Numbered from the stretch's first letter, positions 9,133-17,483 are shown. The stretch: DNA of 64,000 nt from Methanomassiliicoccales archaeon RumEn M2 (GCA_001421175.1 LJKL01000016.1:124001-188000); one strand, 5' to 3'. The notes: generated from the sequence alone by a model not told the origin. Translations and numbers: made by a program.

Positions 9133-10803
9133 TCATCTCAACCCTCTGATGATCCCTTCGGCATCCAAGTCTATCCTCTCTGCGGCAGGTTTCTTGGGCA
9201 GCCCGGGCATAAGTGTCATCTGACCGCATATCGGGACTATGAAACCCGCCCCTGCGGAAACGTAAACGTCCCTGACCGTGAGCTTCCACCCTGTGGGGGC
9301 GCCCTTCCTCGAAGGATTATCGCTTATGGATGCCTGGGTCTTCGCTATGCAAACGGGCAGGCTCCCATACCCGGCGGCTTCCAGGGAAGATATCACCTTC
9401 TCTGCGGCGGGCAGGTAGTTCACCATGGAGGCACCGTATATCTCGTAGCCTATGGTCTCGATCTTCTGCTTTATGCTAAGCTCCGTCCCGTACAGGGGCC
9501 TGAAGTCCTTCCCTTCCCCTATGGCCTCTACGACCTTCCGGGCGAGTTCCATCCCTCCTTTCCCGCCGTCAGTGAAGACCGTGGATTCCGCAGAGGGCAC
9601 ACCGAGAGAATCGCAGTGGGACCTGATCTCGGCGATCTCCTCGTCCGTATCCGACGGGAAGCGGTTTATCGCCACAATGACAGGAACGCCGTACAGCCTG
9701 AGGTTCGAGATGTGCTTGTCCAGATTGGAGTACCCTTTCCTCATGGCCTCAAGGGTCATGGTGCTCTCATCATCGATGTCCGCATCCCCGTGCATCATGA
9801 GGGCCCTTGCCGATACGACGATGACCGTGCAGTCCGGCGAGAAACCCGCCTGTCTGCATACTATGTCCATGAACTTTTCCGCACCCAAGTCTGCTGCGAA
9901 ACCGGCCTCCGTGACCGCATAGTCCCCCAGCTTCATAGCGGCCCTTGTGGCCACTATGCTGTTGGATCCGTGGGCTATATTCGCGAAGGGGAAACCGTGA
10001 ACGAACACCGGCTGTCCCTCAAGGGTCTGAACCAGATTCGGATTGATGGCGTCCTTCAGAAGGACCATCATCGCTCCGACGCAATTCAGATCCTTCGCGG
10101 TCACCATACGGCCGTCATAGGTGTATCCGACGACCACCCTCTCCAGTCTCGCCCTGAGATCCTCCCGGTCCGATGCGAGCGCCAGGATTGCGGATATCTC
10201 CGATGCCGAGGTGATCAGGAAGCCGCTCTCATGGGGCACTCCTCCGATGGATTTGCCTCCGAGGCCCACAACCGTGTTCCTTAGCTCCCGGCAATTCATA
10301 TCGATGGCCTTCCTGAGAGTTATCTTGGTTGGGTCCAGGCACAGCTCGTTGCCCTTCGCTATGTGATTCTCCGTCACTGCCGACAGAAGATTGTGGGCGC
10401 TTCCCACGGCGTGTATGTCCCCTGTGAAATGGAGATTGATATCCCACATCGGATAAACCTGAGAGAGGCCGCCTCCGGTCGCTCCTCCCTTTATACCGAA
10501 TATCGGGCCTATGGATGGCTCACGGAGAGCTCCGACCACATTCTTGCCTATCCTGCTGAGACCCTGTATGAGGCCTATGGTGGTGACGGTCTTGCCCTCA
10601 CCTGCCGGCGTGGCTGTTATCGCCGTGACGAGGATCAGCTTCCCGTCCTCCTTCCCGTCAAAGCGCTTCAGCACATCCAGTGGTATCTTGGCCATATCCC
10701 TGCCGTAGGGTATCAGCTCACATGGCGGGATTCCCATCTCCTCAGCCAATTCCGCAATCGGCCTGACTCCGGCCTCCCGAGATATGTCCAAATCTGATTT
10801 CAT
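9133..10803 (-). CDS. fhs: Formate-tetrahydrofolate ligase
   Basis: A 556-residue enzyme making 10-formyl-tetrahydrofolate from formate, ATP and tetrahydrofolate in the cytoplasm. The start at 10803 gives MKSDLDI; an ATG at 10833 is in frame. The nucleotide loop TPAGEGKT lies at residues 65-72, and GIKGGATGGG and the conserved QASISDNP/KGAPTGW end region follow. Full length. Most methanogens use tetrahydromethanopterin instead; folate-dependent one-carbon supply through Fhs is known in Methanomassiliicoccales, which supports the proposed placement. No folD is adjacent. A 159-base gap on its 5' side probably holds its promoter. Confidence 0.93.
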   Translation of the reverse strand: MKSDLDISREAGVRPIAELAEEMGIPPCELIPYGRDMAKIPLDVLKRFDGKEDGKLILVTAITATPAGEGKTVTTIGLIQGLSRIGKNVVGALREPSIGPIFGIKGGATGGGLSQVYPMWDINLHFTGDIHAVGSAHNLLSAVTENHIAKGNELCLDPTKITLRKAIDMNCRELRNTVVGLGGKSIGGVPHESGFLITSASEISAILALASDREDLRARLERVVVGYTYDGRMVTAKDLNCVGAMMVLLKDAINPNLVQTLEGQPVFVHGFPFANIAHGSNSIVATRAAMKLGDYAVTEAGFAADLGAEKFMDIVCRQAGFSPDCTVIVVSARALMMHGDADIDDESTMTLEAMRKGYSNLDKHISNLRLYGVPVIVAINRFPSDTDEEIAEIRSHCDSLGVPSAESTVFTDGGKGGMELARKVVEAIGEGKDFRPLYGTELSIKQKIETIGYEIYGASMVNYLPAAEKVISSLEAAGYGSLPVCIAKTQASISDNPSRKGAPTGWKLTVRDVYVSAGAGFIVPICGQMTLMPGLPKKPAAERIDLDAEGIIRGLR

Positions 10804-10992
10804 ATAATGAGTACCCGTAAACACTAATCTCATTTAACATTTTTTTGAGATGCGACTTCTGGACGCGTAATATCCGCTTTTCACAGTCCCGGTTGAACAA
10901 CAAAGAAAATGATATGTCTGGGTCTTTGAACATGTAACGCCGTTGCAATACAGTGCGCTGCCTAACCTATAAACGAGTGGGACGGAGGAGCG

Positions 10993-11271
10993 CTGAATAT
11001 CGACCGCATTATTCCGCGCTCATTCATAGTAAATGTAACTGTAGCCTACGATCCGTATAACGGATGGGGCATAATCCTACCATGTGATAACGTGAGGAAA
11101 GGATGCATAAGCGCAGAGGAGTATGAGGCCGTCTTCATACTGAACGACTTGGCCATGCTTCTGCGCGATCTTGTGAGAGGGGAAACAGAGGAAGAGTCGC
11201 GATACCTGGAATATCTGGTGTCCGTGATCTGCAAGGCGAGAGACGAGGTATTCGATAAGGAAGTGATCTGA
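10993..11271 (+). CDS. Small conserved-looking protein with non-standard start
   Basis: An open frame of 92 codons with the same codon habits as its neighbours, ending in TGA at 11271. The product starts LNIDRIIPRSFIVN, contains AYDPYNGWGIILPCD, and has a helical C-terminal half. No ATG, GTG or TTG lies between the upstream stop (about 10961) and 10993. A CTG at 10993 follows GGAGG by five bases, and a TATA-like box (CTATAAAC) sits at about 10966-10973. I do not recognise the family. It may start at CTG, at an internal GTG, or upstream if the sequence has an indel. Confidence 0.5.
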   Translation: MNIDRIIPRSFIVNVTVAYDPYNGWGIILPCDNVRKGCISAEEYEAVFILNDLAMLLRDLVRGETEEESRYLEYLVSVICKARDEVFDKEVI

Positions 11272-11273
11272 CC

Positions 11274-12165
11274 TCATCCGTGCCTGTCCTTACCTGCCTT
11301 GGCCAGCACTTCTCTTGCCATCTCATTGCCGTTGTCCGCGGAGACTCTGAGCCAGGTGATGCCTTCCTTCGGATCCTTCATAACGCCTTTACCCTCCAGA
11401 TACATCATCCCCAGGAAGAACTGGGAGTCCGGATCGTTCTTCTCCGCGGCCGACCTGTACCAGCCGACGGCCCCGGCGTGATCGCCTCTCTCGCAGAGCA
11501 TGGCAGCCAGATTGAACATGGCCTCTGTCATGCCGCACTGAGCCGATTCCCTGTAAAGGGCCTCTGCCTTCTCCCTGTGGCCCTCAGCATCCTTCCTTTC
11601 CCGATATATGGATGCCAGCCTGAATTTGGCCTCCGGGACTCCCATATCCGCTGCGAGGGCGAACCACTTCTCGGCTTCTGCCGTGTCAGCAGGGGTCCCC
11701 GTCCCCTTCCTCGTACATGACACCGGCCATGTACATGCTCGTCACATCGCCTGCCTCCGCCGCCTGGACGAATCTCCTCAGGGCGGATCCGCTGTCCTTT
11801 CTCTCAGAGAAATAATGCATCATGCCCAGTTCCGCGGCGGCCGCCACGATGCCTTTGTCCGCCGCGACCCCCAGGTACTCTATGGCCCTCTTCTCATTCC
11901 TCTCTACCCCGTAACCGCCCCAATAGATCACTCCGAGACCGTAAAGGGCCTCTGCGGATCCGAGCTCTGCAGCCGCCTGGAAGAGCATGCGCCCCCGGAC
12001 GTGGTCTTTCTCCACCCCGCGGCCGCTCATGTACAGCTCGGCCAAAGCGCACTGCGATCCTGCGTGACCCCTGTCCGCGGCGGCGCTGTAAGAGCTGACG
12101 GCTTTCTCATAATCCCCTTCAGATTCAGCGGTTCGGGCCATATCGAAGAGTGCATCAAGGTCCAT
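11274..12165 (-). CDS. Sel1-repeat protein (one-base frameshift at about 11697-11706)
   Basis: Two overlapping minus-strand frames (12165-11686 and 11723-11274) together make one Sel1 protein of about 296 residues. The first ends in YMAGVMYEEGDGDPC. The second resumes with GTPADTAEAEKWFALAADMG. Removing one G from the second G4 run joins them as MYEEGDGTPADTAEAEKW, a perfect repeat register. Roughly seven Sel1 repeats are seen, for example ALYGLGVIYWGGYGVERN. A TATA box at 12188-12196 (minus strand) sits 27 bases before the ATG at 12165, implying a leaderless message. It is a paralogue of the gene at 6644-7618. A true pseudogene remains possible. Confidence 0.75.
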
Positions 12166-12187
12166 AAGAGCATTAACGAGCGCGGGT

Positions 12188-12220
12188 GTATAAATTCCTT
12201 GACGAAGCACGATTTATATC
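12188..12220. promoter_or_regulatory. Back-to-back TATA boxes of Sel1 and rubredoxin genes
   Basis: GTATAAATT (12188-12196) read on the minus strand lies 27 bases from the Sel1 start. TTTATATC (12213-12220) on the plus strand lies about 33 bases before the rubredoxin ATG. Both fit archaeal TATA spacing and make this a compact divergent promoter. Confidence 0.6.
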
Positions 12221-12248
12221 CGGAATGCGGATATTGACTGCGAACATA

Positions 12249-12383
12249 ATGGCTGAATACGTCTGTAGCACATGCGGATACATCTACGGCGAAGAGGAGG
12301 AGGGTATTCTCTTCGAAGACCTGCCCGAAGACTGGGAGTGCCCCGTCTGCGGTGATGGCAAGGATGTTTTCGAATTGAAGTGA
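12249..12383 (+). CDS. Rubredoxin
   Basis: A 44-residue one-iron electron carrier. The two iron-binding pairs are C6-x2-C9-G and C32-x2-C35-G, with the usual linker ([17 protein letters not shown]). It is slightly shorter than typical 52-54-residue rubredoxins because the segment after the first pair is trimmed. Rubredoxins carry single electrons in the cytoplasm, often to oxygen- or peroxide-reducing flavoproteins; no such partner is adjacent. Start chosen at 12249 because TATA spacing and length fit; an upstream in-frame start would add an unrelated tail. Confidence 0.93.
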   Translation: MAEYVCSTCGYIYGEEEEGILFEDLPEDWECPVCGDGKDVFELK

Positions 12384-12474
12384 AACAGTATTTATTCTAC
12401 GTATAGTGTATTTTTCATTAATAAAAGTACGAATTTCGTAGAATAGTCTACTATAAATAGTAGTAACGAGATTA

Positions 12475-12668
12475 TTATACAGTGAGGTGAGACCAAATTT
12501 CAAAACGAGATAACGACAGGATCTGCGGCGAAGACAGGAACGACGAGACACATCTGTTGGTTGAGAAATGGCCGGTCGGCATCTCACGATGCGGATGAGT
12601 CGGGCTCTTCCTGACTGCAAGACTCGACTGATGACCGCAACAACCCCTGCCGCGCGCGGCAGGGTTCT
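12475..12668 (+). ncRNA. Possible structured non-coding RNA
   Basis: The 380-base gap after rubredoxin has no convincing frame. It opens with an AT-rich stretch holding a TATA-like CTATAAATA at about 12450-12458. It then switches to GC-rich sequence with paired segments: GTGAGA near 12485 with TCTCAC near 12585, and a GCGG/CCGC-closed hairpin with a GAGTC/GACTC stem at about 12590-12640. It ends with a strong hairpin at 12645-12664. The layout looks like an independent RNA transcript. I do not recognise RNase P, SRP RNA or a C/D guide. It could also be the leader of the QueG-like gene. Confidence 0.35.
12645..12664 (+). terminator. GC-rich hairpin
   Basis: CCCTGCCGC and GCGGCAGGG form a perfect 9-bp stem with a two-base spacer, followed by TTCTT. 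It probably marks the end of the RNA upstream. Confidence 0.5.
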
Positions 12669-12763
12669 TAAATCCACCCGGATGCTTTCTCTGTGAGTAT
12701 TTTCCGTGCTGCCAGGGATGCGATGTATTCAATACGGCGAATTCGATGCTTTGACGAGATGCC

Positions 12764-13507
12764 ATGACGGAAGATGACAGTCTTATCAATAAGATCCGGG
12801 AGATATGGCCGGGTTTCGCCGTTGCCGATGCGGCTGCATGGGATACGGACCCCCTTGTGTCGGCGACGATACCGACCCATCAGAGGCCGAGATCCATAAT
12901 GCCCTCTGCCAGATCGGTAGTGGTCATCTGGGTGCCGGTATCCCCGACGATAATGCACACCGCGCCGTCCATCTACTACAGGGAGCATTACAGGACCCTG
13001 AACACGCTTCTTGACGTGACGTCACAACGCATCGCGACGATGCTGGATGCTGAAGGGCATGATGCAGCTTACGTCCCCCGGGACGGATACCACGGAATAG
13101 AGGGCCTTAGGAAGGACCCCTCATCCTTCTTCTCGCACCGTCACGCAGCATATCTTGCGGGATTGGGGACGTTCGGGATCAACAATGTGCTGCTAACAGA
13201 GAAGCACGGACCGAGAGTGAGATTCGCTTCGGTCATCACTTCTGCGGACATCCCTGCCGGGAGGCCCCTGAAGAAGGGACTGTGCACAGAATGCATGAAA
13301 TGCGTCAGGGAATGCCCTGCGAATGCCCTGAGCGGGGATACCTACCCCGGAGGTTTGGATAAATCGCTGTGCGTCGAAAGGTCCGGAGAATTGGCGAAGA
13401 AGGGGATATCGCCGTGCGGCAGATGCATAGCCGTGTGCCCTGTCGGTAAGAAGGTCAAGCCTCCCTCTGATGATTTTATCGAAGCGGTGCGCAGATACGA
13501 GATATGA
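12764..13507 (+). CDS. QueG-like 4Fe-4S protein
   Basis: 247 residues related to the epoxyqueuosine reductase QueG (COG1600) fold. It has the LAGLGTFGINNVLLTEKHGPR segment that in QueG lines the cobalamin/substrate pocket. A full ferredoxin motif follows (C-x2-C-x2-C-x3-C in LCTECMKCVRECP), then a second, later set (CGRCIAVCP plus the upstream Cys of KSLCVERSG) that can complete another cluster. Archaea lack queuosine, so the substrate is likely different. The family includes reductive activators of corrinoid proteins, which would suit a methyl-reducing methanogen; that is only inference. Confidence 0.7.
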   Translation: MTEDDSLINKIREIWPGFAVADAAAWDTDPLVSATIPTHQRPRSIMPSARSVVVIWVPVSPTIMHTAPSIYYREHYRTLNTLLDVTSQRIATMLDAEGHDAAYVPRDGYHGIEGLRKDPSSFFSHRHAAYLAGLGTFGINNVLLTEKHGPRVRFASVITSADIPAGRPLKKGLCTECMKCVRECPANALSGDTYPGGLDKSLCVERSGELAKKGISPCGRCIAVCPVGKKVKPPSDDFIEAVRRYEI

Positions 13508-13650
13508 GAACCCGAAAAGGGATGATCATATATTCACACAAGATAAGGGCTGCAGACGGCGCCGGCGGCCTGAGGATTATTCTGCCGGGATCCACACCTG
13601 AAAACCATCAATCCGGGATCATGGCCGAAAAAAACCTGAGCCAGACCACT

Positions 13651-13672
13651 TTTAGTGGGCCCGAAGAGATTT
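13651..13672. repeat. Left attachment site
   Basis: A 22-bp copy of the tRNA-Ile 3' end (TTTAGTGGGCCC then GAAGAGATTT), identical to 24279-24300. Outside it, the host flank holds an A7 run (13628-13634), which on the tRNA strand is a T-run terminator. The remaining flank 13508-13650 shows no gene. Confidence 0.85.
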
Positions 13673-13727
13673 CTTTCCCACAAAACTTACTGGCTTCCTG
13701 ATTTTTGCTTTTATTCCTATCACATTA

Positions 13728-14648
13728 TCACCTCAGTGAAAAAATCTGCATTGCAGATTGCATGTCGTCTATGTTCGCGCCGATGTACTCCAGAGTCTGC
13801 TCGATGGAGTCGTGGCCGAGCATGGCAGAAATGGTTTCGATCTTGACTCCGTCCCTCCACATTGTGCGGCCGAATGTCCGCCGCATCATGTGATTTGCCA
13901 GATTCTCGATGCCTACTTTCTTCCCAACGGCTGCAACCCGGTTGTTGATGGCCGTGGCCTTTACCTTATCATAAGCTCGCAGCCGCCCGTACCGGTAGTA
14001 GATGAGCAGGTCGGAAGGTACCTCCACGAAGTGGGATCTCCCCTTGGCTTGGTCGATTAGAGACCTGCGGTGGTTGTTATACGTGGCAAGTATGTCTGAT
14101 GTGGACGGATGGTAGGGCATGAACCGGGTCTTGCCGCCTACCGGCCCCTTGCCCTGTATGCGGACCCGATCTCCCAAGAAAGATTCGGGAGTGAGGCGAA
14201 GAACCTCTACCCGACGCATCCCGAGACAGAGCTCGCAGTGGACGATGAGATCTGTCATGGGGTCTGTTCGTAATGATGCGAGCTCCCGAGCCTTCTCGTC
14301 AGAGATCCATTTGACATTCGGTCTCGCATCATGAGGATAACGTATCCTCATCTTCGAGATCACGTTGTTGTCGTAGAATAGTGTGAGAGAGGTCAATCCG
14401 GAGATATAGTTCCGGAGGGTCGCCACAGCGAGCTCTTTGCGCCGAATCTCCTCGATAAGCCACACAACATCTTCTTTTTGGACCAGCCAGGGTCTCCACT
14501 CACGGCCTCCGGCCACGAGCATATTCAAAGCGATCTTGGCATGTCCCCGATAAAAATGACGGGTGGCCTCGGTTATGCTGCGAGTCTTCTCCAAGTGAGC
14601 TTCATACAACTTGAGGGTAGACTCCGGAGTGTACGGCCGCCGCGCCAT
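13728..14648 (-). CDS. int: Tyrosine recombinase / integrase
   Basis: 306 residues of the XerC/D-phage integrase superfamily. An N-terminal SAM-like core-binding domain spans about 1-105 and the catalytic domain follows. Catalytic residues visible: Arg in GMRRVEVLRL, the HxxR box in NHMMRRTFG, His in LGHDSIEQT, and the Tyr nucleophile in LEYIG near residue 290. It should drive integration and excision between the 22-bp sites. Its ATG follows the exonuclease stop directly, so it is the last gene of a five-gene operon starting at 16048. The gene adjoins attL, at the end away from the tRNA. Confidence 0.92.
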   Translation of the reverse strand: MARRPYTPESTLKLYEAHLEKTRSITEATRHFYRGHAKIALNMLVAGGREWRPWLVQKEDVVWLIEEIRRKELAVATLRNYISGLTSLTLFYDNNVISKMRIRYPHDARPNVKWISDEKARELASLRTDPMTDLIVHCELCLGMRRVEVLRLTPESFLGDRVRIQGKGPVGGKTRFMPYHPSTSDILATYNNHRRSLIDQAKGRSHFVEVPSDLLIYYRYGRLRAYDKVKATAINNRVAAVGKKVGIENLANHMMRRTFGRTMWRDGVKIETISAMLGHDSIEQTLEYIGANIDDMQSAMQIFSLR

Positions 14649-15221
14649 TCATGCCCCCAGCCTGTACTTTCCCTGCCTGTACAGGCGATAGAGTACGTTC
14701 GCCGCCATATTGGCGTCCGAGAGGGCCCTGTGACGCTGTATTCCGCCGATGCCTGCAGGATCATCAGGACAAAGCGCAGAGTATGCAGTCTGCAGCTTCG
14801 GGAAGTATCCGTTATGTCCCATCTCCGGGAAGGCCTTCCATACAGAGGTCATAATGCAATTGCATTCTGCAAAGATTCCCTGCATACCCCAAGGGTCACG
14901 GTAGAGGAACCGGTCAAAGTCGAACTCCGTATTATACGATGTAACGAGCTCGCCGCATAGGATCTCCCTTACTCTGTCGATAACGCGCAGCGCTCTGGGA
15001 GCGCCGATGACCTTCCAGAAATTCATGTCCGTATTCTTGAACACCCATGCGTTCTTTCGCTGCATGAGAGTGCTCTCCGGCCAGCCGACAAAGGATGCGA
15101 AGATGTCCTCTACGTCCCCAGTTGATAGGTCCACCTTAGAGATTCCAATCTCCACAACTAGATCTTCAGGACCGCCTGATAGTCCCGTGGTCTCCGTGTC
15201 GATGACATAGATGTCCCTCAT
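14649..15221 (-). CDS. DEDDh 3'-5' exonuclease (DnaQ-like)
   Basis: About 190 residues from the ATG at 15221, which is preceded by a strong AAGGAGGTGG site. The three exonuclease motifs are present: IDTETTG near the N-terminus, SYNTEFDFD in the middle, and HRALSDANMAA near the C-terminus, giving the D-E-D-D set with His. Family members trim single-stranded DNA or RNA ends. As a stand-alone viral gene it may process replication intermediates or degrade host nucleic acid. Its start overlaps the stop of the ASCH-like gene (ATGA). Confidence 0.85.
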   Translation of the reverse strand: MRDIYVIDTETTGLSGGPEDLVVEIGISKVDLSTGDVEDIFASFVGWPESTLMQRKNAWVFKNTDMNFWKVIGAPRALRVIDRVREILCGELVTSYNTEFDFDRFLYRDPWGMQGIFAECNCIMTSVWKAFPEMGHNGYFPKLQTAYSALCPDDPAGIGGIQRHRALSDANMAANVLYRLYRQGKYRLGA

Positions 15222-15592
15222 GCTTCCACCTCCTTCGGAGGCGACCATGTGATGCGGAGGTACTTCCTATCCGGGAATGTTGACCCATACATGGAGAAGA
15301 ACCACTGGTACATTTCCCTGGCTGAGTCGAAGCCGTCAATCCGGGCAAGGTCCTCAGGCAGCGAGGCGTTCTTGGGGAAGCGGAAGATCTCCACGTCCTT
15401 GATGTCCGTTACCGCGATAAGACGCATCGCCGGAGTCCTCGGGTGCATGTAATGATAGAGCTTCCCGCCTTTTATCTGTGCCACCGCGAAGCGGTCGTAC
15501 CGAGCATCGGAGTACTCTCTGATGGTCGACGTCTTGGAGCCGGCGATAATCTTGATGTCGGCATCCTTGAGGGTGTAGCCGAGCATCGGCAT
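15218..15592 (-). CDS. ASCH/PUA-like domain protein
   Basis: 124 residues. The pattern KIIAGSKTSTIREY near the start, a mid-region KLYHYM and the later DGFDSAREMYQWFFSMYG with a closing ITW segment match ASCH-type beta-barrel RNA-binding domains (PUA-related). Such domains bind RNA or modified nucleotides. In a virus it could sense or protect transcripts, but no function is shown. Start at 15592 overlaps the stop of the zinc-ribbon gene by three bases. Confidence 0.6.
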   Translation of the reverse strand: MPMLGYTLKDADIKIIAGSKTSTIREYSDARYDRFAVAQIKGGKLYHYMHPRTPAMRLIAVTDIKDVEIFRFPKNASLPEDLARIDGFDSAREMYQWFFSMYGSTFPDRKYLRITWSPPKEVEA

Positions 15593-15774
15593 TAGATCAC
15601 CGCGTCCATTCGATTCTTGCAAATGGGGCATATAATCTTGGGGTGGATCGCCCACCCCTCTTTGATCGCCGTATAGCGCCCGACAGATCTGTTCACAGTA
15701 TCAAAACTGAGAATATGCCCACAAGCATCGCAAACGAAGCATATCGTGCAACTGAAACTGAGAGTTTCAGACAT
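15592..15774 (-). CDS. Small zinc-ribbon protein
   Basis: 60 residues from the ATG at 15774. C-x2-C-x2-C near the N-terminus (CTICFVCDACGH) and CPIC near the C-terminus form a probable treble-clef or ribbon zinc site. Possibly a transcription or nucleic-acid adaptor. It overlaps the upstream HTH gene by eight bases and the ASCH gene downstream by three, so it is clearly part of the same operon. Confidence 0.6.
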   Translation of the reverse strand: MSETLSFSCTICFVCDACGHILSFDTVNRSVGRYTAIKEGWAIHPKIICPICKNRMDAVI

Positions 15775-16048
15775 CGATGTAGCCTCCCCTCTCAGCATAG
15801 ATCATGAGTGAGTCCCATGGATGGTCCTCAGTCAGATGACGCCACATCAGAGTCTCTCCGTGATATTCGTAAGAGATCTGTCTGGTTTTTGCAATTTCTA
15901 AACAAAACTCCCTGCACTCACGACTGGAGATCCCGAGCATTTCAGTCATGAGATCTTCAGATGCCAGGCCTTTTTCTCGAAGGAACGCCAGTATTCTGCC
16001 GGCGGTGGGATAACCAGTATCCCTCCAGTATTTTGCGTAGTTTTCCAT
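15767..16048 (-). CDS. Helix-turn-helix-like protein, first gene of integrase operon
   Basis: 93 residues starting at 16048, with AGGAAGTG as ribosome site. The segment TAGRILAFLREKGLASEDLMTEMLGISSRECREFCLEI is a likely winged-helix fold. As first gene of the integrase operon, opposite another wHTH gene, it may be part of a lysogeny-type control pair. No further family assignment is possible. Confidence 0.6.
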   Translation of the reverse strand: MENYAKYWRDTGYPTAGRILAFLREKGLASEDLMTEMLGISSRECREFCLEIAKTRQISYEYHGETLMWRHLTEDHPWDSLMIYAERGGYIDV

Positions 16049-16099
16049 CTTTTCACTTCCTGACGAAGGAAGAACAGAGGGAGGATGCTGGGCGCGGGA

Positions 16100-16279
16100 G
16101 AAGTTAGACGAGTGTCCCGTTTTCCGCCCGCGCATCCATGTTCTGTCTGCGCTGCTCGTCTCAGCGGTCTAACTTCACCGATTGTATCGGTACATGAACA
16201 TGGACATGACGAGAATAAATAGGTATCTGTAGTAGAACAGGTACAAAAACGGTATTTGTTCAGGAACCGTCACATAATC
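16100..16279. promoter_or_regulatory. Divergent control region of the provirus
   Basis: Lies between the leftward operon (start 16048) and the rightward wHTH gene (16280). GAAGTTAGA at 16100-16108 is mirrored by TCTAACTTC at 16168-16176, a perfect 9-bp inverted repeat with CGAG/CTCG also inside it. An AT-rich GAATAAATAGG (about 16211-16221) could serve as TATA box both ways. Repeated GGTA motifs follow at 16222-16256. The two HTH proteins are natural candidate binders. Confidence 0.45.
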
Positions 16280-16543
16280 ATGACCTACAAAGGGTTGGGG
16301 TTCGATGCAGAAATCCTTCTATTTTTGTATCGGAACGGCCGCGTGGTCCGCAGAGCGTTCAAAGAAGGCGGATTTAGCTACGAAGGGGCAAAAAATGCCC
16401 TAGAACGCTTTGAAGAAGTAGGTATAACGAAGTACGAAGCCGTCGGCGATTACCGGGATACGGTGTATTGGTCCCTCACGGAGAAGGGTATGAAGGCCGC
16501 CGAGATGCTCGCAGCGGTCGACGACTTCATCCGGAACGGTTGA
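16280..16543 (+). CDS. Winged-helix regulator
   Basis: 87 residues beginning MTYKGLGFDAEILLFLY, with GFSYEGAKNALERFEEVGI and a wing-like YWSLTEKGMKAAEML ending. This is the classical archaeal wHTH pattern. Start at 16280 chosen over an upstream TTG (16256) because it is an ATG and keeps the compact domain. It is the only early rightward gene and faces the integrase operon across a shared promoter, so it is a plausible repressor. Its end overlaps the convergent gene by 17 bases. Confidence 0.6.
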   Translation: MTYKGLGFDAEILLFLYRNGRVVRRAFKEGGFSYEGAKNALERFEEVGITKYEAVGDYRDTVYWSLTEKGMKAAEMLAAVDDFIRNG

Positions 16544-16745
16544 ACTTGTTGCTGCAGGGGCAGTCCATCACCCGGAACGACAGCCCGAGCTCCGTTATGA
16601 TCTGCTCGCTGTTGGCATCCCGCAGCGTCTCCTTCAGGTCCCTCACTGCTCTCACGAGAGGACATTGGAGACATACTTCCTCGTCGATGTTCTTCACGAT
16701 CTGCATATACAAAGTGTCGATCAGTTTCTCGGCCATCAAGTCCAT
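16527..16745 (-). CDS. Small Cys-containing protein
   Basis: 72 residues from the ATG at 16745, with GAGGA upstream and a minus-strand TATA (CTTATATCC, about 16783-16791). Helical, with C-x2-C (VCLQCP) in the middle and CPC near the end, perhaps a zinc site. The longer frame starting TTG at 16775 is less likely. It is flanked by rightward genes on both sides. No family recognised. Confidence 0.45.
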   Translation of the reverse strand: MDLMAEKLIDTLYMQIVKNIDEEVCLQCPLVRAVRDLKETLRDANSEQIITELGLSFRVMDCPCSNKFNRSG

Positions 16746-16905
16746 AATCCAGTCCTCGTGCAGAGCAACATACAATCCGATCGGGATATAAGCAGAACGG
16801 GGAGAGGTGACCGAAAATGACCGAAAGCAGTATAAGCGCTACACGGACTTCTTTAAGCCGCTGAGACGAGCAGCACGTTATACCGGCACAGACCGGAGGT
16901 GTAGA

Positions 16906-17415
16906 ATGTTCTGTAGATCATGCGGTAAAGAAGTTGACAACAACACCAAATTCTGTCCTCATTGCGGGTCGAAGAGGATAGATATGGGATCGGTAGCTGC
17001 TGAAGCTCAGACCGAGAGCGGGATGTCTTTAGGTGCAACACTGCTCATATTAGCTATAGTGGTCATCCTGCTAGGAATTGGGATAAAGGTCTTCGCGGGT
17101 GCGGCCGAGCGCGGGGCACTTCTCGATACTCCGTTGTATGACACCAGTACGATCGTCGTCCGTGTAGAATCCACCCATATACTCTATGCGGCCGACTATG
17201 AACTGTTCATAGACGGGGACAGTATCGACAAATTCAGGATCGGGCCCGGAATGTATTATGAGGGTACCTATAAATTCGGATTTCTGATAACGGAACCGGA
17301 CAGGAACGTCGTGGTGAGGGTCGTCTCCACCGGTGGCGGCCTGGGAATGCAGACAGATAGCGCAATTATTTTAATCGGCACAGGCGCAAATTACAATCTC
17401 ACATTAATGGCCTAA
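16906..17415 (+). CDS. Zinc-ribbon single-pass membrane protein
   Basis: 169 residues. The start at 16906 has GGAGGTG ten bases before it. The N-terminal zinc ribbon CRSCG then CPHCG is followed by a membrane helix (LLILAIVVILLGIGI, about residues 45-65) and a 100-residue beta-rich domain. The C-terminal domain probably faces outside and the ribbon inside. The zinc_ribbon-plus-TM layout is common in archaea and has no fixed function. Being transcribed alone and opposite to the structural genes, it may be expressed from the integrated state, for example in exclusion; this is speculation. Confidence 0.65.
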   Translation: MFCRSCGKEVDNNTKFCPHCGSKRIDMGSVAAEAQTESGMSLGATLLILAIVVILLGIGIKVFAGAAERGALLDTPLYDTSTIVVRVESTHILYAADYELFIDGDSIDKFRIGPGMYYEGTYKFGFLITEPDRNVVVRVVSTGGGLGMQTDSAIILIGTGANYNLTLMA

Positions 17416-17483
17416 GTTGACATCCGGGCTTCCGTCGTGGACATCTACGAAATTCGTGCGAGCTCGCTACGGAATCCGTAGAA

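Noticed and set aside
16817-16864. Short upstream frame of 15 codons before the zinc-ribbon membrane gene
   Set aside because: No conserved feature and no link to the main start, which has its own ribosome site at 16895.
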